55,902 bases of DNA from NCBI GenBank assembly GCA_016928575.1, contig JAFGKK010000087.1, forward strand, positions 1-55,902, given 5' to 3'. Made by a program: the position numbers and the translations under genes. The stretch comes from Anaerolineales bacterium. Its GTDB lineage: Bacteria > Chloroflexota > Anaerolineae > Anaerolineales > RBG-16-64-43. Position 1 is the first letter of the stretch. The number at the start of each line of letters is the position of its first letter. Of this stretch, positions 25,922 to 34,890 are shown in pieces. The notes under the pieces are model-generated. The model made no database searches, was not told where the DNA came from, and was given only the letters and a program-made list of their open reading frames with translations.

Positions 25922-27514
25922 TTATGCCAGAATCGTCATCAGGATTCCGGCGTCCAATCCCGCGTAGACCAAGGATTGAGTCAGGGGGTAGACGTAGCTG
26001 GTGACCTTTTCTCCGGTTTCCAGGGTCAATGTGCGCAGTTCGAAGTAGGGCCGGGGGGCCCGGCGGTACCACCCGGTTGCGCTGCCTTGCAGGCCGATCA
26101 GCTTTTCGGCTTTCCGCCAACCTAAGAGGAATTCGACTATCCGCAACGGCTGGCGGTAATCCAGGACAAGAAACCCGGAGTCATCCTGCAGCACAAAGTC
26201 CTCCGAATAGAAGAGGCCCGGCACCCCGCGGCCGATGATTTTTCCCGCGATCGTGCAGGGGATGGAACGGACAGCGGACACTTTCACTTCGCCGATCAGG
26301 GATTTCACGTTGCGCGCTTCGTCGAAAGCGTGGCGGTAGGAGAACCTTCGCTGCAGCCACCATCCACCGAAGGTGCAGAGCAGGGCGATCCCCAGCAATT
26401 TCCAACTCGCGCCGAGCGCGATTCCCAGCGCCAGGGAGGCGGCGGTCCCGCCGAGCAATCCGAGGAGCGGGAGGCATTGCACCAAGCCGTCCACCAGGAA
26501 CTCGTCCCAATAGCTTTCCGGACGCTCGGCTTGGAAGCGAAACCGCGAGGTTGGCCGATACTCCCGGGTTTGTTGTTCCAACGCCCGAATTCGCTTGGCC
26601 GGCAGGGGATGCGAGGAATTCAACTCGAAAAGGCCGGCCCAAGGATTCCAGAGATCCCATTTCATCGCGTCTTCTATCGCGGCGGCGGAAACCGCGCCGG
26701 TTCCGGCGCCGATCAACGCGAGGGTTTGGGCCACTTTGGGGTCGAAGATGCCGAAAGCCCTTCCCGCAACCATGCGGGAGTCGTCTTTTTTGCCTGCTTC
26801 CTTCGGCGCACGGGCCAGCCCGTAGGCGATTTTCACCAGCGCCGAGGACAGCGCATCGGGGTTGCGGGTTTGTTCCCCCGAGAATTGGTCGGCGTAATAT
26901 TCCCGGATCCGCGAGAGCATAAGAACGATGTATTGGCTGATGATGTACGCCGCATACGACAGCAAGCCGATCAGAGCTGCGTACCCTCCGCTGCGGTACT
27001 TTTGCCGTCCGCTTCCGCGAATGGTGATGTAGAGGACGTACAGCACCAGCGGGATGGCGGCGGCCATGGTCATCACTACGAAATCCCAGTGGGCGATGTG
27101 ACCCAGCTCGTGCGCGACGACGGCCTGGCGTTCCTCCGGATCGAGGCGGTCCATCAGCCCCGAGATCACCACCAGGCGCGCGTCGCCCGGGTAGTGGCCG
27201 AAGGTGAAGGCGTTCGGGTTGCCGTCGCGGATCACGCCGAAGCGCGGCGCGGGAATCCCATGCTCGGCGCAGACCTTCTCCATGAACGCCGCGAGCTGCG
27301 GATCAAGGCTGTTGGCCTCCCGCCATTCGATTTTGTAAATCAGTTCCAAGACGAACGGCCCGAGGACGTATTGGAGCAGGAGGGCTCCCAGGGCGAAGGC
27401 CACCGCGACGACGGACGGGAGGTCGAAGTAAATCACCACCCCCATCCCGACCGCGAACAGCAGGCCGAACAAAAGGGCCAAAACCAGCGCAGACCGAAAG
27501 AAAAGGTTGATCAT
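25922..27514 (-). CDS. M48 family membrane metalloprotease (HtpX-like), C-terminally extended
   Basis: 530 residues. Two N-terminal membrane segments (about 7-30 and 35-58) precede a zincin domain with VVAHELGHIAHWDF (HExxH zinc ligands) and the downstream EYYADQFS motif providing the third ligand, with two more hydrophobic segments between. The substrate-pocket region SSHPLPAKRIRALE is also present. HtpX itself has about 290 residues; here about 200 more follow, with two further membrane segments and a beta-rich tail. Such proteases degrade damaged membrane proteins. GGGAGGAAGG lies just before the ATG. A near-consensus promoter sits 150 bases upstream. Confidence 0.88.
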   Translation of the reverse strand: MINLFFRSALVLALLFGLLFAVGMGVVIYFDLPSVVAVAFALGALLLQYVLGPFVLELIYKIEWREANSLDPQLAAFMEKVCAEHGIPAPRFGVIRDGNPNAFTFGHYPGDARLVVISGLMDRLDPEERQAVVAHELGHIAHWDFVVMTMAAAIPLVLYVLYITIRGSGRQKYRSGGYAALIGLLSYAAYIISQYIVLMLSRIREYYADQFSGEQTRNPDALSSALVKIAYGLARAPKEAGKKDDSRMVAGRAFGIFDPKVAQTLALIGAGTGAVSAAAIEDAMKWDLWNPWAGLFELNSSHPLPAKRIRALEQQTREYRPTSRFRFQAERPESYWDEFLVDGLVQCLPLLGLLGGTAASLALGIALGASWKLLGIALLCTFGGWWLQRRFSYRHAFDEARNVKSLIGEVKVSAVRSIPCTIAGKIIGRGVPGLFYSEDFVLQDDSGFLVLDYRQPLRIVEFLLGWRKAEKLIGLQGSATGWYRRAPRPYFELRTLTLETGEKVTSYVYPLTQSLVYAGLDAGILMTILA

Positions 27515-27863
27515 ATCCTTCCTCCCGTAATCGCGGGATTCATCCGGCGGATTGATTTTTCCCCAAGGCCGGAACCGCGCCCTGTGCTTGAGATGGCGCC
27601 TTGAAGCACTGAAGGTTGACGCTGTAGGATGGGGATGGACCGGTTTCTACGGATTTTTCCCCATGATACATTTGCGGCCATAATATGTCAAAAAGGGCGG
27701 CGGGAACCCTGCCGGCGTTCCCGGGAACCGGGCCGTCGCTCCTCGCGTACCTGCGGGGTCGGATTGCGGCGGTGTTTACCAGGCGGGGAGCAATCCTCAG
27801 CGCCGCTTGGAAAGAGGAAAGCGGCCTCCGCGGTCGGACACTAAGGTTGGGTCGAGGTCGGGC
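27515..27863. other. divergent intergenic region
   Basis: It separates the protease gene (minus) from the aromatic operon leader (plus). It contains the protease promoter and about 140 bases of its 5' leader. I see no gene: small plus-strand frames starting at 27629 and 27685 are Arg-rich and have no ribosome site. Confidence 0.5.
27663..27691 (-). promoter_or_regulatory. near-consensus promoter of the M48 protease gene
   Basis: On the minus strand TTGACA (27691-27686), a 17-base spacer and TATCAT (27668-27663) match the sigma70-type consensus in eleven of twelve positions. Transcription would start near 27656, giving a leader of about 140 bases to the ATG at 27514. Confidence 0.75.
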
Positions 27864-27892
27864 TTGACGGAATCGGCCGAGCATGTTAATAT
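27864..27892 (+). promoter_or_regulatory. promoter of the aromatic amino acid operon
   Basis: TTGACG at 27864-27869, spacer of exactly 17 bases, TAATAT at 27887-27892. The expected transcription start (about 27899-27903) falls at or just before the ATG of the leader peptide, so the leader is probably translated as a leaderless or nearly leaderless message; no Shine-Dalgarno is present. Confidence 0.82.
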
Positions 27893-27902
27893 GCCGCCCA
27901 CG

Positions 27903-27977
27903 ATGCAACCGAACCGGGCTTTCTTCTTTTACGCGTATTTTTACGGCTACCGCCAAGCAGCCGTCGCTTCGCGTTAA
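27903..27977 (+). CDS. Phe/Tyr-rich attenuator leader peptide
   Basis: 24 codons ending in TAA. Codons 7 to 16 read FFFYAYFYGY, that is four Phe and four Tyr in ten codons, directly upstream of a gene set for Phe and Tyr synthesis. The peptide itself is a sensor of charged tRNA: a ribosome waiting at these codons stops before about 27965. It starts without a Shine-Dalgarno right behind the operon promoter. It is too short for routine gene finding. The composition, promoter in front and terminator behind make it convincing, although translation has not been shown. Confidence 0.88.
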   Translation: MQPNRAFFFYAYFYGYRQAAVASR

Positions 27978-28020
27978 GAAGGTCCGGAACCAGCAACCTT
28001 CCCAAAACATACCGCGAGGC
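27966..28020 (+). promoter_or_regulatory. antiterminator pairing of the Phe/Tyr attenuator
   Basis: GCTTCGCG at 27966-27973 can pair with CGCGAGGC at 28013-28020 over 8 bp with one G-U, using the same bases as the left arm of the terminator. A ribosome stalled on the Phe/Tyr codons leaves 27966-27973 free, whereas one that reaches the TAA at 27975 covers it. A smaller hairpin GAAGGT/ACCTTC lies between the two arms and would bring them together. The switch logic is inferred from these pairings. Confidence 0.75.
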
Positions 28021-28043
28021 CAGACGGCCTCGCGGTTTTTTTT
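28012..28043 (+). terminator. intrinsic terminator of the Phe/Tyr attenuator
   Basis: Arms 28012-28021 and 28026-28035 form a perfect 10-bp GC-rich stem with an AGAC loop, followed at once by eight T (28036-28043). It stands between the leader peptide and the first structural gene, so it must be bypassed for the operon to be expressed. Confidence 0.93.
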
Positions 28044-28098
28044 ATCCCCCCCGCGGATCCGGCTGGCGGCCGGACCGGCGGGGCATTCGGAGGCCAGC

Positions 28099-29328
28099 AT
28101 GCCCGTTCGGGGAATTCGAGGGGCGACCACCTCGCCCGGCAACCATTCCGAGGATCTGCTCGGGCGTACGAAGGAATTGCTGACGGAAATCCAAAAGCGC
28201 AACGGCTTCCAGCCGGAGGAGTTGGCGTCGATCGTCTTCACCACCACGCCGGATTTAAACGCTGCCTTCCCGGCGACGGCCGCCCGCGAGATCGGCTGGA
28301 ACGATACGGCCATGCTCTGCACCCACGAGATCGACGTGGCCGGCAGCATCCCGCGCTGCATCCGCGTGCTGATCCTCTGGAACACCGCGCGGTCACCGGA
28401 GGAGATCCGCCACGTGTACCTTCACGAGGCGGAATCGTTGAGGCCGGATTTGGCGGCGGCGCCGGCGGAAAAACCGGCCCCGGCTCCTTTCCGCGCGCCG
28501 GTCTCGATCGCCTTCCAGGGGGAGCACGGCGCCTTCTCGGAAGAGGCCATCCTGCTTGGATTGGGCGCGGAGACCTCGCGGATCCCCTGCCGCACGTTCC
28601 AGGAAATCTGCCTGGCGGTGACCAGCAGCCGCGCGGAGGCCGGCTTGCTGCCGGTCGAGAATTCGACCACCGGGTCGATCCACACCTCCTACGATCTGTT
28701 GCTTGAAAACGACCTGCACATCATCGGCGAATACATCCTTCCGGTCCGGGAGTGCGCGATGCTGGCCCCCGGCGTGGAAGTCGAAACGGTCCGCCAGGTG
28801 ATCAGCCATCCCCAGGCGCTGGAACAGTGCGCGCGCTGGATCGCCTCCCAGCATTGGGAAGCGGTGCCGGTCTACGACACCGCCGGCGCGGCCCGGATCC
28901 TCGCCCAGGAAAAGCGACCGGACCGGGCGGCGATCGCCAGCGAAACCGCGGCACGCCTGTACGGCTTGAACGTCATCGCCCGTTCGATCCAGGACATCCA
29001 GGTGAACTACACGCGGTTTCTCCTGTTGGCCAAGGAGAACCGCCCGGTGGCGAAGCCGGCCAAGACTTCGCTGATTTTCGCCACCCGGCACAAACCCGGC
29101 GCGCTTCACGCCTGCCTGAACGTGCTTGCCCGGCGCGGAATCAACCTCTGCAAGATCGAATCCCGCCCGGACCGCAAGAAGCCCTGGCACTACCTGTTCT
29201 ATCTGGATTTTGAAGGCGATGCATCCGATCCGAAGGTGATCGACGTGTTGGCGGAACTGAGCACGCATACGGAGTTTGTGCGCCAATTGGGCTCCTACCC
29301 GACCCGGACCCTGGGGGAAACCAAATGA
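28099..29328 (+). CDS. pheA: AroH-type chorismate mutase fused to prephenate dehydratase with ACT domain
   Basis: 409 residues. Residues 1-120 match the trimeric AroH (B. subtilis type) chorismate mutase: start [10 protein letters not shown] with the conserved Arg, [17 protein letters not shown], the Glu in HEIDV, the Arg in CIRV and [15 protein letters not shown]. After a Pro/Ala linker, residues about 142-325 form prephenate dehydratase ([24 protein letters not shown], and YTRF). The C-terminus is an ACT domain with the GAL and ESRP motifs that bind Phe for feedback inhibition. It converts chorismate to phenylpyruvate. Usual P-proteins carry AroQ-type mutase, so the AroH fusion is notable. 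GGAGG precedes the ATG; an in-frame upstream extension runs through the attenuator and is rejected. Confidence 0.92.
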   Translation: MPVRGIRGATTSPGNHSEDLLGRTKELLTEIQKRNGFQPEELASIVFTTTPDLNAAFPATAAREIGWNDTAMLCTHEIDVAGSIPRCIRVLILWNTARSPEEIRHVYLHEAESLRPDLAAAPAEKPAPAPFRAPVSIAFQGEHGAFSEEAILLGLGAETSRIPCRTFQEICLAVTSSRAEAGLLPVENSTTGSIHTSYDLLLENDLHIIGEYILPVRECAMLAPGVEVETVRQVISHPQALEQCARWIASQHWEAVPVYDTAGAARILAQEKRPDRAAIASETAARLYGLNVIARSIQDIQVNYTRFLLLAKENRPVAKPAKTSLIFATRHKPGALHACLNVLARRGINLCKIESRPDRKKPWHYLFYLDFEGDASDPKVIDVLAELSTHTEFVRQLGSYPTRTLGETK

Positions 29329-29377
29329 GCGCGCAGGCGGACGGGCGGCCGGAATTTTCAAGAAACGGAGAGGGATT

Positions 29378-30388
29378 ATGGTGATTGTCATGCAAAACCA
29401 TGCCAAGAGCGAGGATATCGAGGAGACCGTGCGTCACATCCGGCAAATGGGATACGGCGCGAACGTCTCCCGCGGCGAGGAGCGCACGGTGATCGGCGTG
29501 CTCGGGGACGAGCGGCCGATCGACTGGGAGCAGATGGAGATCCTGCCGGGGGTGGAGCGGGTGGTCCGGATCCTCAAGCCGTACAAGCTGGCGTCGCGCG
29601 ACGCGCGTCCGGAAAACACGGTCGTGCGCGTGGGATCGGCCGTCATCGGCGGCGAAGCGGTGGTGTTCATCGCCGGGCCGTGCGCCGTGGAAAGCCGCGA
29701 GCAGATCCTGGAAACCGCGCAGGCCGTCAAGGCGGCCGGGGCGCACATGCTCCGCGGCGGGGCGTACAAGCCGCGGTCCTCGCCGTATTCCTTCCAAGGC
29801 ATGGCCGAGGAAGGATTAAAGCTGCTGGCCGAAGCCCGCGACGCCACCGGCCTGCCGGTGGTGACGGAGGTGATGGCTCCCGATCAGGTCGGGACGGTCG
29901 TGAAGTACGCCGACATGCTTCAGATCGGCGCGCGCAACATGCAAAACTTCCCCCTCCTGCTGGAAGTGGGGAAAAGCGGGCACCCGGTCCTGCTCAAGCG
30001 CGGGATCAGCGCCACGGTCGAAGAGTGGCTGATGGCCGCCGAATACCTCCTTTCCAGCGGGAATACGCGGGTCGTCCTGTGCGAGCGCGGAATCCGCACC
30101 TTCGAGACCGCCACCCGCAACACCACCGACATCAACGCCATTCCGGTCGTCAAGCGGCTCTCGCATCTGCCGGTGATCGTGGATCCGAGCCACTCCACCG
30201 GAAAGGGCGAATACATCGAGCCGGTCTCCCGTGCGGCGATCGCCGCCGGGGCGGACGGCTTGATCATCGAAGTCCATCCGCATCCGGAAGAAGCGCTTTC
30301 CGACGGCGCGCAAAGCCTGCGGCCGGAATCGTTCGCCGAGATGGTTATGCGGGTAAAGCGAATCGCCGCCGCCGTAGGGCGGAGTTAG
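29378..30388 (+). CDS. aroF: 3-deoxy-7-phosphoheptulonate (DAHP) synthase, type I-beta
   Basis: 336 residues. DAHP synthase condenses phosphoenolpyruvate and erythrose 4-phosphate, the first step of the shikimate pathway. The first 70 residues form the ferredoxin-like regulatory domain seen in T. maritima-type enzymes ([15 protein letters not shown]...), where Phe or Tyr bind. Catalytic-barrel motifs follow: [57 protein letters not shown] and [17 protein letters not shown] precedes the ATG. It lies 49 bases after pheA in the attenuated operon, so both allosteric and transcriptional control by Phe/Tyr are likely. Confidence 0.93.
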   Translation: MVIVMQNHAKSEDIEETVRHIRQMGYGANVSRGEERTVIGVLGDERPIDWEQMEILPGVERVVRILKPYKLASRDARPENTVVRVGSAVIGGEAVVFIAGPCAVESREQILETAQAVKAAGAHMLRGGAYKPRSSPYSFQGMAEEGLKLLAEARDATGLPVVTEVMAPDQVGTVVKYADMLQIGARNMQNFPLLLEVGKSGHPVLLKRGISATVEEWLMAAEYLLSSGNTRVVLCERGIRTFETATRNTTDINAIPVVKRLSHLPVIVDPSHSTGKGEYIEPVSRAAIAAGADGLIIEVHPHPEEALSDGAQSLRPESFAEMVMRVKRIAAAVGRS

Positions 30389-30630
30389 GCGGATCCGCGG
30401 CGGCGTTGCCCCGAATGGCGTAGAATCGCGGACGCCGCGCATCGGCGCCGCCCGGCTCGACGGCTGCCGGCGGTTGCGATCTGCCCGGTGGTCGCCCGGG
30501 CAAGGCATTCCCATATCCGGGGGTCGGAAAACGTCCCGGGCGGACCGGCGGCCCGGACTTCGCCCGACCGGCAGGACAGCTTCCCGCAGCTCCATGATTT
30601 CCGATTTGAGGAATAGAAGATCCTTTTGCC

Positions 30631-31533
30631 ATGCCCCCCGAAAACGCAGAGTCGCATAGGATCCAAGATTTTGTCGTCGGCATCGTCGGACTGGGACTGA
30701 TGGGCGGTTCGCTGGCGCTCGGATTATCTGGAAAATGCCGCCGGCGGATCGGATTGGATTCGGATCCCGTCGCGGACCAGGCGGCGCTGGAGCGGGGGGC
30801 GGTCGACGAGCTGGCGCTCCACCTGCCGGACTTGGTTGCCAAATCCGATTTGATTGTTCTGGCGGCGCCGGTCCGCACGATCCTGGCGCTTCTGCGGGAG
30901 CTTTCGGAGATCCGTCCGCCGCGCGGGGAACGCCGGATCGTCATCGACATCGGCTCCACCAAAAGCGAAATCGTCAAGGCGATGGAGGCGCTCGGCGAGG
31001 GCTACTCCCCGGTCGGCGGACATCCGATTTGCGGGCGCGAAGTCCAGGGGATCCGCCATGCGGATCCCGGGCTGTACCGCGGCGCACCATTCGTACTCAC
31101 CCCCATTGACGGATCGGAGCCGTACGCGGCGGATGCCGGCCGGCAGTTGGCCGCGGTCCTCGGCGCCCTCCCGCTGGAGCTCGGCGCCGCCGAACACGAT
31201 ACGCTGGTGGCGAGCACCAGCCATCTGCCGCACTTGGTGGCGGTGGCGCTGGCACAAACCGCCCGGCGCCTGCCTTCCGCTTCCGCGCTCGTCGGGCCGG
31301 GCTTTCGCGATACGTCGCGGCTGGCGGCTTCCAACCTCGAGATGATGACCGATATCCTTCTGACCAACCGCGAGCATGTCCTGCAGGCCCTCGAAGAATA
31401 CATCCACCGGCTGGAGGCGCTGGGGTTGCGCGTCCGCGAAGGGGATGAGGCCCGATTGAAGGTCCTGCTGGCCGAGGGACGGCGCGCCCGGCAGGAACTG
31501 CTCGAGCCTTCCGACCCCCAGGGGACGGCATGA
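30631..31533 (+). CDS. tyrA: prephenate dehydrogenase
   Basis: 300 residues. It oxidises prephenate to 4-hydroxyphenylpyruvate on the way to tyrosine. The N-terminal Rossmann motif is VGIVGLGLMGGSLAL (GxGxxG), followed by DIGSTKSEIV, GHPICGREVQG and a helical C-terminal domain with STSHLPHLVA and GFRDTSRLA. There is no ACT domain. The gap of 242 bases after aroF holds no recognised gene or terminator. The stop overlaps the aroA start (ATGA). No strong Shine-Dalgarno precedes the ATG, so the start is less certain than for its neighbours. Confidence 0.9.
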   Translation: MPPENAESHRIQDFVVGIVGLGLMGGSLALGLSGKCRRRIGLDSDPVADQAALERGAVDELALHLPDLVAKSDLIVLAAPVRTILALLRELSEIRPPRGERRIVIDIGSTKSEIVKAMEALGEGYSPVGGHPICGREVQGIRHADPGLYRGAPFVLTPIDGSEPYAADAGRQLAAVLGALPLELGAAEHDTLVASTSHLPHLVAVALAQTARRLPSASALVGPGFRDTSRLAASNLEMMTDILLTNREHVLQALEEYIHRLEALGLRVREGDEARLKVLLAEGRRARQELLEPSDPQGTA

Positions 31534-32867
31534 GACTTCGCTCGCGGCGGTCGCCGGCGTTGCGCGGAGAAGTTCGTCTTCCGGGCGATAAATCCATCTC
31601 CCACCGCGCCGCCTTGTTGGCCGCCGCGGCGGAAGGGAAGAGCCGGATCGAAGGGATGCTGAACGCCGGCGTCACCCGCGTAATGCTGGATTCGCTCGCC
31701 TGCCTGGGCGCCGGTTTTTCCTGGGAGGACGGTGCCTTGTGCGTTACGGGAACGGGAGGTTGCGGATTCCAGCCATCGGGCGGGGGAGGAACAAAGGCTC
31801 AGCCTTTGTATTGCGGGAATTCCGCGACGACCATGCGGCTGTTGACCGGGATGCTGGCTGGAATTCCGGCGTGGGAATCCACAACCGGTGGACGGGAATT
31901 CCTCTTCGACGGATCCGAGCAATTACGAAAAAGGCCGATGAAGCGCCTTTTTGCACCCCTATGCGAAATGGGCGCCCGAATCTCGCCGACAAATGAGCCT
32001 GGACGCGCCCCATTCCGGCTTATAAGCAGTCGCCTGAATGGGATTGAACACCGGATGCCGGTTGCTTCTGCCCAAGTTAAGACCGCCCTTCTGCTGGCAG
32101 GTTTGGCGGCGGAAGGGTCCACCTTGGTCGAAGAACCTTCTCCTTCCCGCGACCACACCGAGCGGCTGTTGCGTTGGTTGGGAATCCGATTGACCGCCGA
32201 ACCCGGATGGGCGCGGGTGTTTCCGCTTGAAAAGCCCCTGCCTTCGTTCGATCTCCGCATCCCGGGTGATTTTTCCTCCGCCGCTTTCCTGATCGTCGCG
32301 GCGGCGATTGTGCCCGGATCGGACGTTCTTTTCAAGGACGTCGGGCTTAACCCGCGCCGTACGGGATTGTTGGCCGTCCTGCGGCGGATGGGAGCCCGGA
32401 TCGAAGAACGGACACATGCCGAATTGTCCGGTGAACCGGTCGGCGATTTGCGGGTCCGAGCCGGGGAGCTGGCGGGTACCGTGATCGAGGGCAGCGAGGT
32501 GGTGGACATGATCGACGAGTTTCCGGCGCTGGCCGTCGCCGCGGCGTGCGTCGGTGGAACGACGGAAGTCCGGAATGCCGCGGAGCTGCGGTTAAAAGAA
32601 TCAGACCGGATTTCCGCCCTGGCCGGCGAATTGAGGGCGGTCGGAATTCCCGTGGAGGAAAGCCCCGACGGCTTCGCCATCCGCGGCCCGGCCTCGATCC
32701 GCGGCGGCTTGGCGGACGCCCGCGGCGACCACCGGCTGGCGATGGCGCTGGCGGTGGCGGGCATGGTTTCCGCAGACGGGGTCGAGATCGACGGCGCGGA
32801 GAGCATCGGCGAATCCTTTCCGGATTTCCCGGCGCTGGCCGGCGCCCTTGGAGCGAGGCTGGCATGA
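31530..32867 (+). CDS. aroA: 3-phosphoshikimate 1-carboxyvinyltransferase (EPSP synthase), class II-like
   Basis: 445 residues. It joins shikimate 3-phosphate and phosphoenolpyruvate. Motifs: LPGDKSISHRA, GNSATTMRL, RPMKRL, SAQVKTALLLAGL, DHTERLL, PGDFSSAAF, DMIDEFPA, KESDRI and DHRLAMAL. In GNSATTMRL an Ala stands where glyphosate-sensitive enzymes have the Gly equivalent to E. coli G96, and RPMxR plus SAQVK are class II features, so low glyphosate sensitivity is predicted. The start overlaps tyrA and the stop overlaps aroE (both ATGA), showing tight translational coupling. A short stretch near 31740-32060 is less GC-rich but in frame. Confidence 0.93.
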   Translation: MRLRSRRSPALRGEVRLPGDKSISHRAALLAAAAEGKSRIEGMLNAGVTRVMLDSLACLGAGFSWEDGALCVTGTGGCGFQPSGGGGTKAQPLYCGNSATTMRLLTGMLAGIPAWESTTGGREFLFDGSEQLRKRPMKRLFAPLCEMGARISPTNEPGRAPFRLISSRLNGIEHRMPVASAQVKTALLLAGLAAEGSTLVEEPSPSRDHTERLLRWLGIRLTAEPGWARVFPLEKPLPSFDLRIPGDFSSAAFLIVAAAIVPGSDVLFKDVGLNPRRTGLLAVLRRMGARIEERTHAELSGEPVGDLRVRAGELAGTVIEGSEVVDMIDEFPALAVAAACVGGTTEVRNAAELRLKESDRISALAGELRAVGIPVEESPDGFAIRGPASIRGGLADARGDHRLAMALAVAGMVSADGVEIDGAESIGESFPDFPALAGALGARLA

Positions 32868-33709
32868 AGGCTGTGCTGATCGGGTGGCCGATCCGCCACT
32901 CCGTTTCGCCGGCGATGCACGACGCCGCTCTGCGGGCCCTCGGTTTATCGGGCGGATACTCCCTGCTTCCGGTCGAACGGGAGGCGGAGCTTGAGCAGGT
33001 GCTGGCCAAGTTGAAATCGGATCCGGATTGGAGCGGCGCGAACGTCACCGTGCCCTATAAGGAGAAGATCCTGCCGCATCTTGATCGGCTGGAAGGCGCT
33101 GCGGCGGAGTTGCGGGCGGCCAACACCGTCGTCCGCCGCGGAGCGGAATTGATCGGGCACAATACCGATCTGCCCGGCTTTCTCGCCGACCTGGAGCGGA
33201 ACGGGATGGATTCCCGGGGCAAGCCCGCGCTGGTGATCGGATCGGGCGGTGCGGCCCGGGCGGTCGTGCTTGGGCTGGTGCAGAGCGGTTGCCCGGTCAC
33301 AATCGTGGCGGTGATCCGGGATCAGGCGCGGACGCTCGCCGCCGAACTCGGCGGGGGAAGGGTGGACGTCCTGGGATGGGAGGATCCGGAATTGATCGAA
33401 AGGGCTCGCGGGGCGGGATTGATCGTCAACGCCTCGCCGGCGGGGATGTGGCCCGCGGTGCAAGCGACGCCCTGGCCTTCCGCTCTCCCGCTTCCGGAAT
33501 CGGCCTGCGTCTACGATCTTGTCTATAATCCGATCGAGACCCGATTTCTGCGGGAGGCGAAGCTGAGGGGCAATCGGACGGCCTCCGGACTGGGGATGCT
33601 TGTCGAGCAGGGAGCGTTGTCGTTCGAACTGTGGACCGGAGTCCGCGCGCCCCGCGAGGCGATGATGTCGGCCGCGCGGGCGGCGATGGAAGCGGAGGAA
33701 AGGCAATGA
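32864..33709 (+). CDS. aroE: shikimate dehydrogenase (NADP+)
   Basis: 281 residues, typical length. It reduces 3-dehydroshikimate to shikimate. Motifs: GWPIRHSVSPAMHDAAL (substrate binding), NVTVPYKEKIL with the catalytic Lys, NTDLPGFL, VIGSGGAARAVVLGL (nucleotide binding), VNASPAGMWP, VYDLVYNPIETRFL and GLGMLVEQG. The start sits in the aroA stop (ATGA) and the stop sits in the aroC start (ATGA). Confidence 0.93.
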   Translation: MKAVLIGWPIRHSVSPAMHDAALRALGLSGGYSLLPVEREAELEQVLAKLKSDPDWSGANVTVPYKEKILPHLDRLEGAAAELRAANTVVRRGAELIGHNTDLPGFLADLERNGMDSRGKPALVIGSGGAARAVVLGLVQSGCPVTIVAVIRDQARTLAAELGGGRVDVLGWEDPELIERARGAGLIVNASPAGMWPAVQATPWPSALPLPESACVYDLVYNPIETRFLREAKLRGNRTASGLGMLVEQGALSFELWTGVRAPREAMMSAARAAMEAEERQ

Positions 33710-34890
33710 TCCGTCTGATGACCGCCGGAGAATCGCACGGCCCCGCCCTGACCGCCATCCTCGAAGGGATCCCGGCAGGTTTGCCCCTCCAGCCGGAGGA
33801 CCTTCAGCCGGATTTGATCCGCAGGCGGAACGGCTGGCTGGGCGGTCCGCCCTACCGGGGCGCCAGCCCGCGAATGACGATCGAGCGCGACTCGGCGCAG
33901 ATTTTGGCCGGCGTGATGGGCGGAAAAACCACCGGCGCGCCGATCGCGATCCTGATCGAAAACGCCGATCACGCAAAGTGGAAGGGGCGCCCCGTCGATG
34001 CGATGACCGTTCCGCGTCCGGGCCACGCCGATCTCACCGCGGCCTTGAAGTACGGTTATGACGATCTGCGCCCGGGATTGGAGCGGGCCAGCGCGCGGGA
34101 GACCGCCGCCCGCATGGCGGCTTGTTCGGTATGCCGGAGGATGCTTGCAAGCCTGGGGATATCCGTCGGCAGCTGCGTAGTCCAAATCGGGGCGGTGACT
34201 GCCGGCCTCGCGGCGGACCCGCCCGAAGAGCGGCTGAAGCGGGCCGAGGAGAACCCGTTGCGCTGCCCCGATCCGGCGGTATTGGAAAAAATGCAGGCCG
34301 AGATCGACCGGGCGATGGCGGACGGAGAAACGGTCGGCGGCGTCTTCGAGATCGCGGCGCTCGGCGTGCCTCCGGGATTGGGCAGTTGCGCGGCCTGGGA
34401 GCAGCGTCTGAGTGCGCGTTTGGGCGCCGCGCTGTTCGGCATTCCGGCGGTGAAGGGCGTCGAGATCGGCGGCGGATTCGCGCTGGCGGGGATGGCCGGA
34501 ACGCAGGCCCAAGACGCAATCCGGATCGCGGGCGGCGCGCTGGTCCGCATTTCCAATCACGCCGGAGGCGTCGAAGGCGGGATCACCAACGGCCAACCGG
34601 TCGTCGTCCGCGCGGCGATGAAGCCGATTGCGACCACGCTTTCCCCGCAGCCGTCGGTGGATCTGGCCGCCGGCCGGAACGCCGAGACGCGCTACGAACG
34701 CTCCGACTTCTGCACCGTGCCGCGCGCGGCGGTCGTCGGCGAAGGAATGGTCTGCCTGGTCCTGGCCGGCGCGGTCTTGGAAAAGTGCGGAGGCGATTCG
34801 ATGGCGGAGCTGCAAGCCCGCTTCGGCGGCCTGGCGCGGGGCGCGGCGGGAGACATCCGCCTCGATCCGAAGCCGAAGATCTTCTGGTGA
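33706..34890 (+). CDS. aroC: chorismate synthase
   Basis: 394 residues. This flavin-dependent enzyme forms chorismate from EPSP. Signature motifs are GESHGPALTAILEGIPAGL, RDSAQILAGVMGGKTTGAP, RPGHADLTAALKYGYDDLR, ERASARETAAR, GALVRISNHAGGVEGGITNG and the C-terminal region with DFCTVPRAAVVGE. Length fits the longer Firmicute/actinobacterial type. It starts within the aroE stop. After its stop the cluster is broken by a 176-bp repeat element before aroKB. Confidence 0.94.
   Translation: MIRLMTAGESHGPALTAILEGIPAGLPLQPEDLQPDLIRRRNGWLGGPPYRGASPRMTIERDSAQILAGVMGGKTTGAPIAILIENADHAKWKGRPVDAMTVPRPGHADLTAALKYGYDDLRPGLERASARETAARMAACSVCRRMLASLGISVGSCVVQIGAVTAGLAADPPEERLKRAEENPLRCPDPAVLEKMQAEIDRAMADGETVGGVFEIAALGVPPGLGSCAAWEQRLSARLGAALFGIPAVKGVEIGGGFALAGMAGTQAQDAIRIAGGALVRISNHAGGVEGGITNGQPVVVRAAMKPIATTLSPQPSVDLAAGRNAETRYERSDFCTVPRAAVVGEGMVCLVLAGAVLEKCGGDSMAELQARFGGLARGAAGDIRLDPKPKIFW

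Noticed and set aside
27883-28098. 72-codon N-terminal extension of the chorismate mutase gene
   Set aside because: It would translate through the promoter, attenuator and terminator; the AroH domain starts exactly at the ATG with a GGAGG site at 28099.
27893-28098. T-box or amino-acid riboswitch upstream of pheA
   Set aside because: The leader is only about 200 bases, lacks T-box landmarks, and a Phe/Tyr-rich leader peptide explains the structure better.
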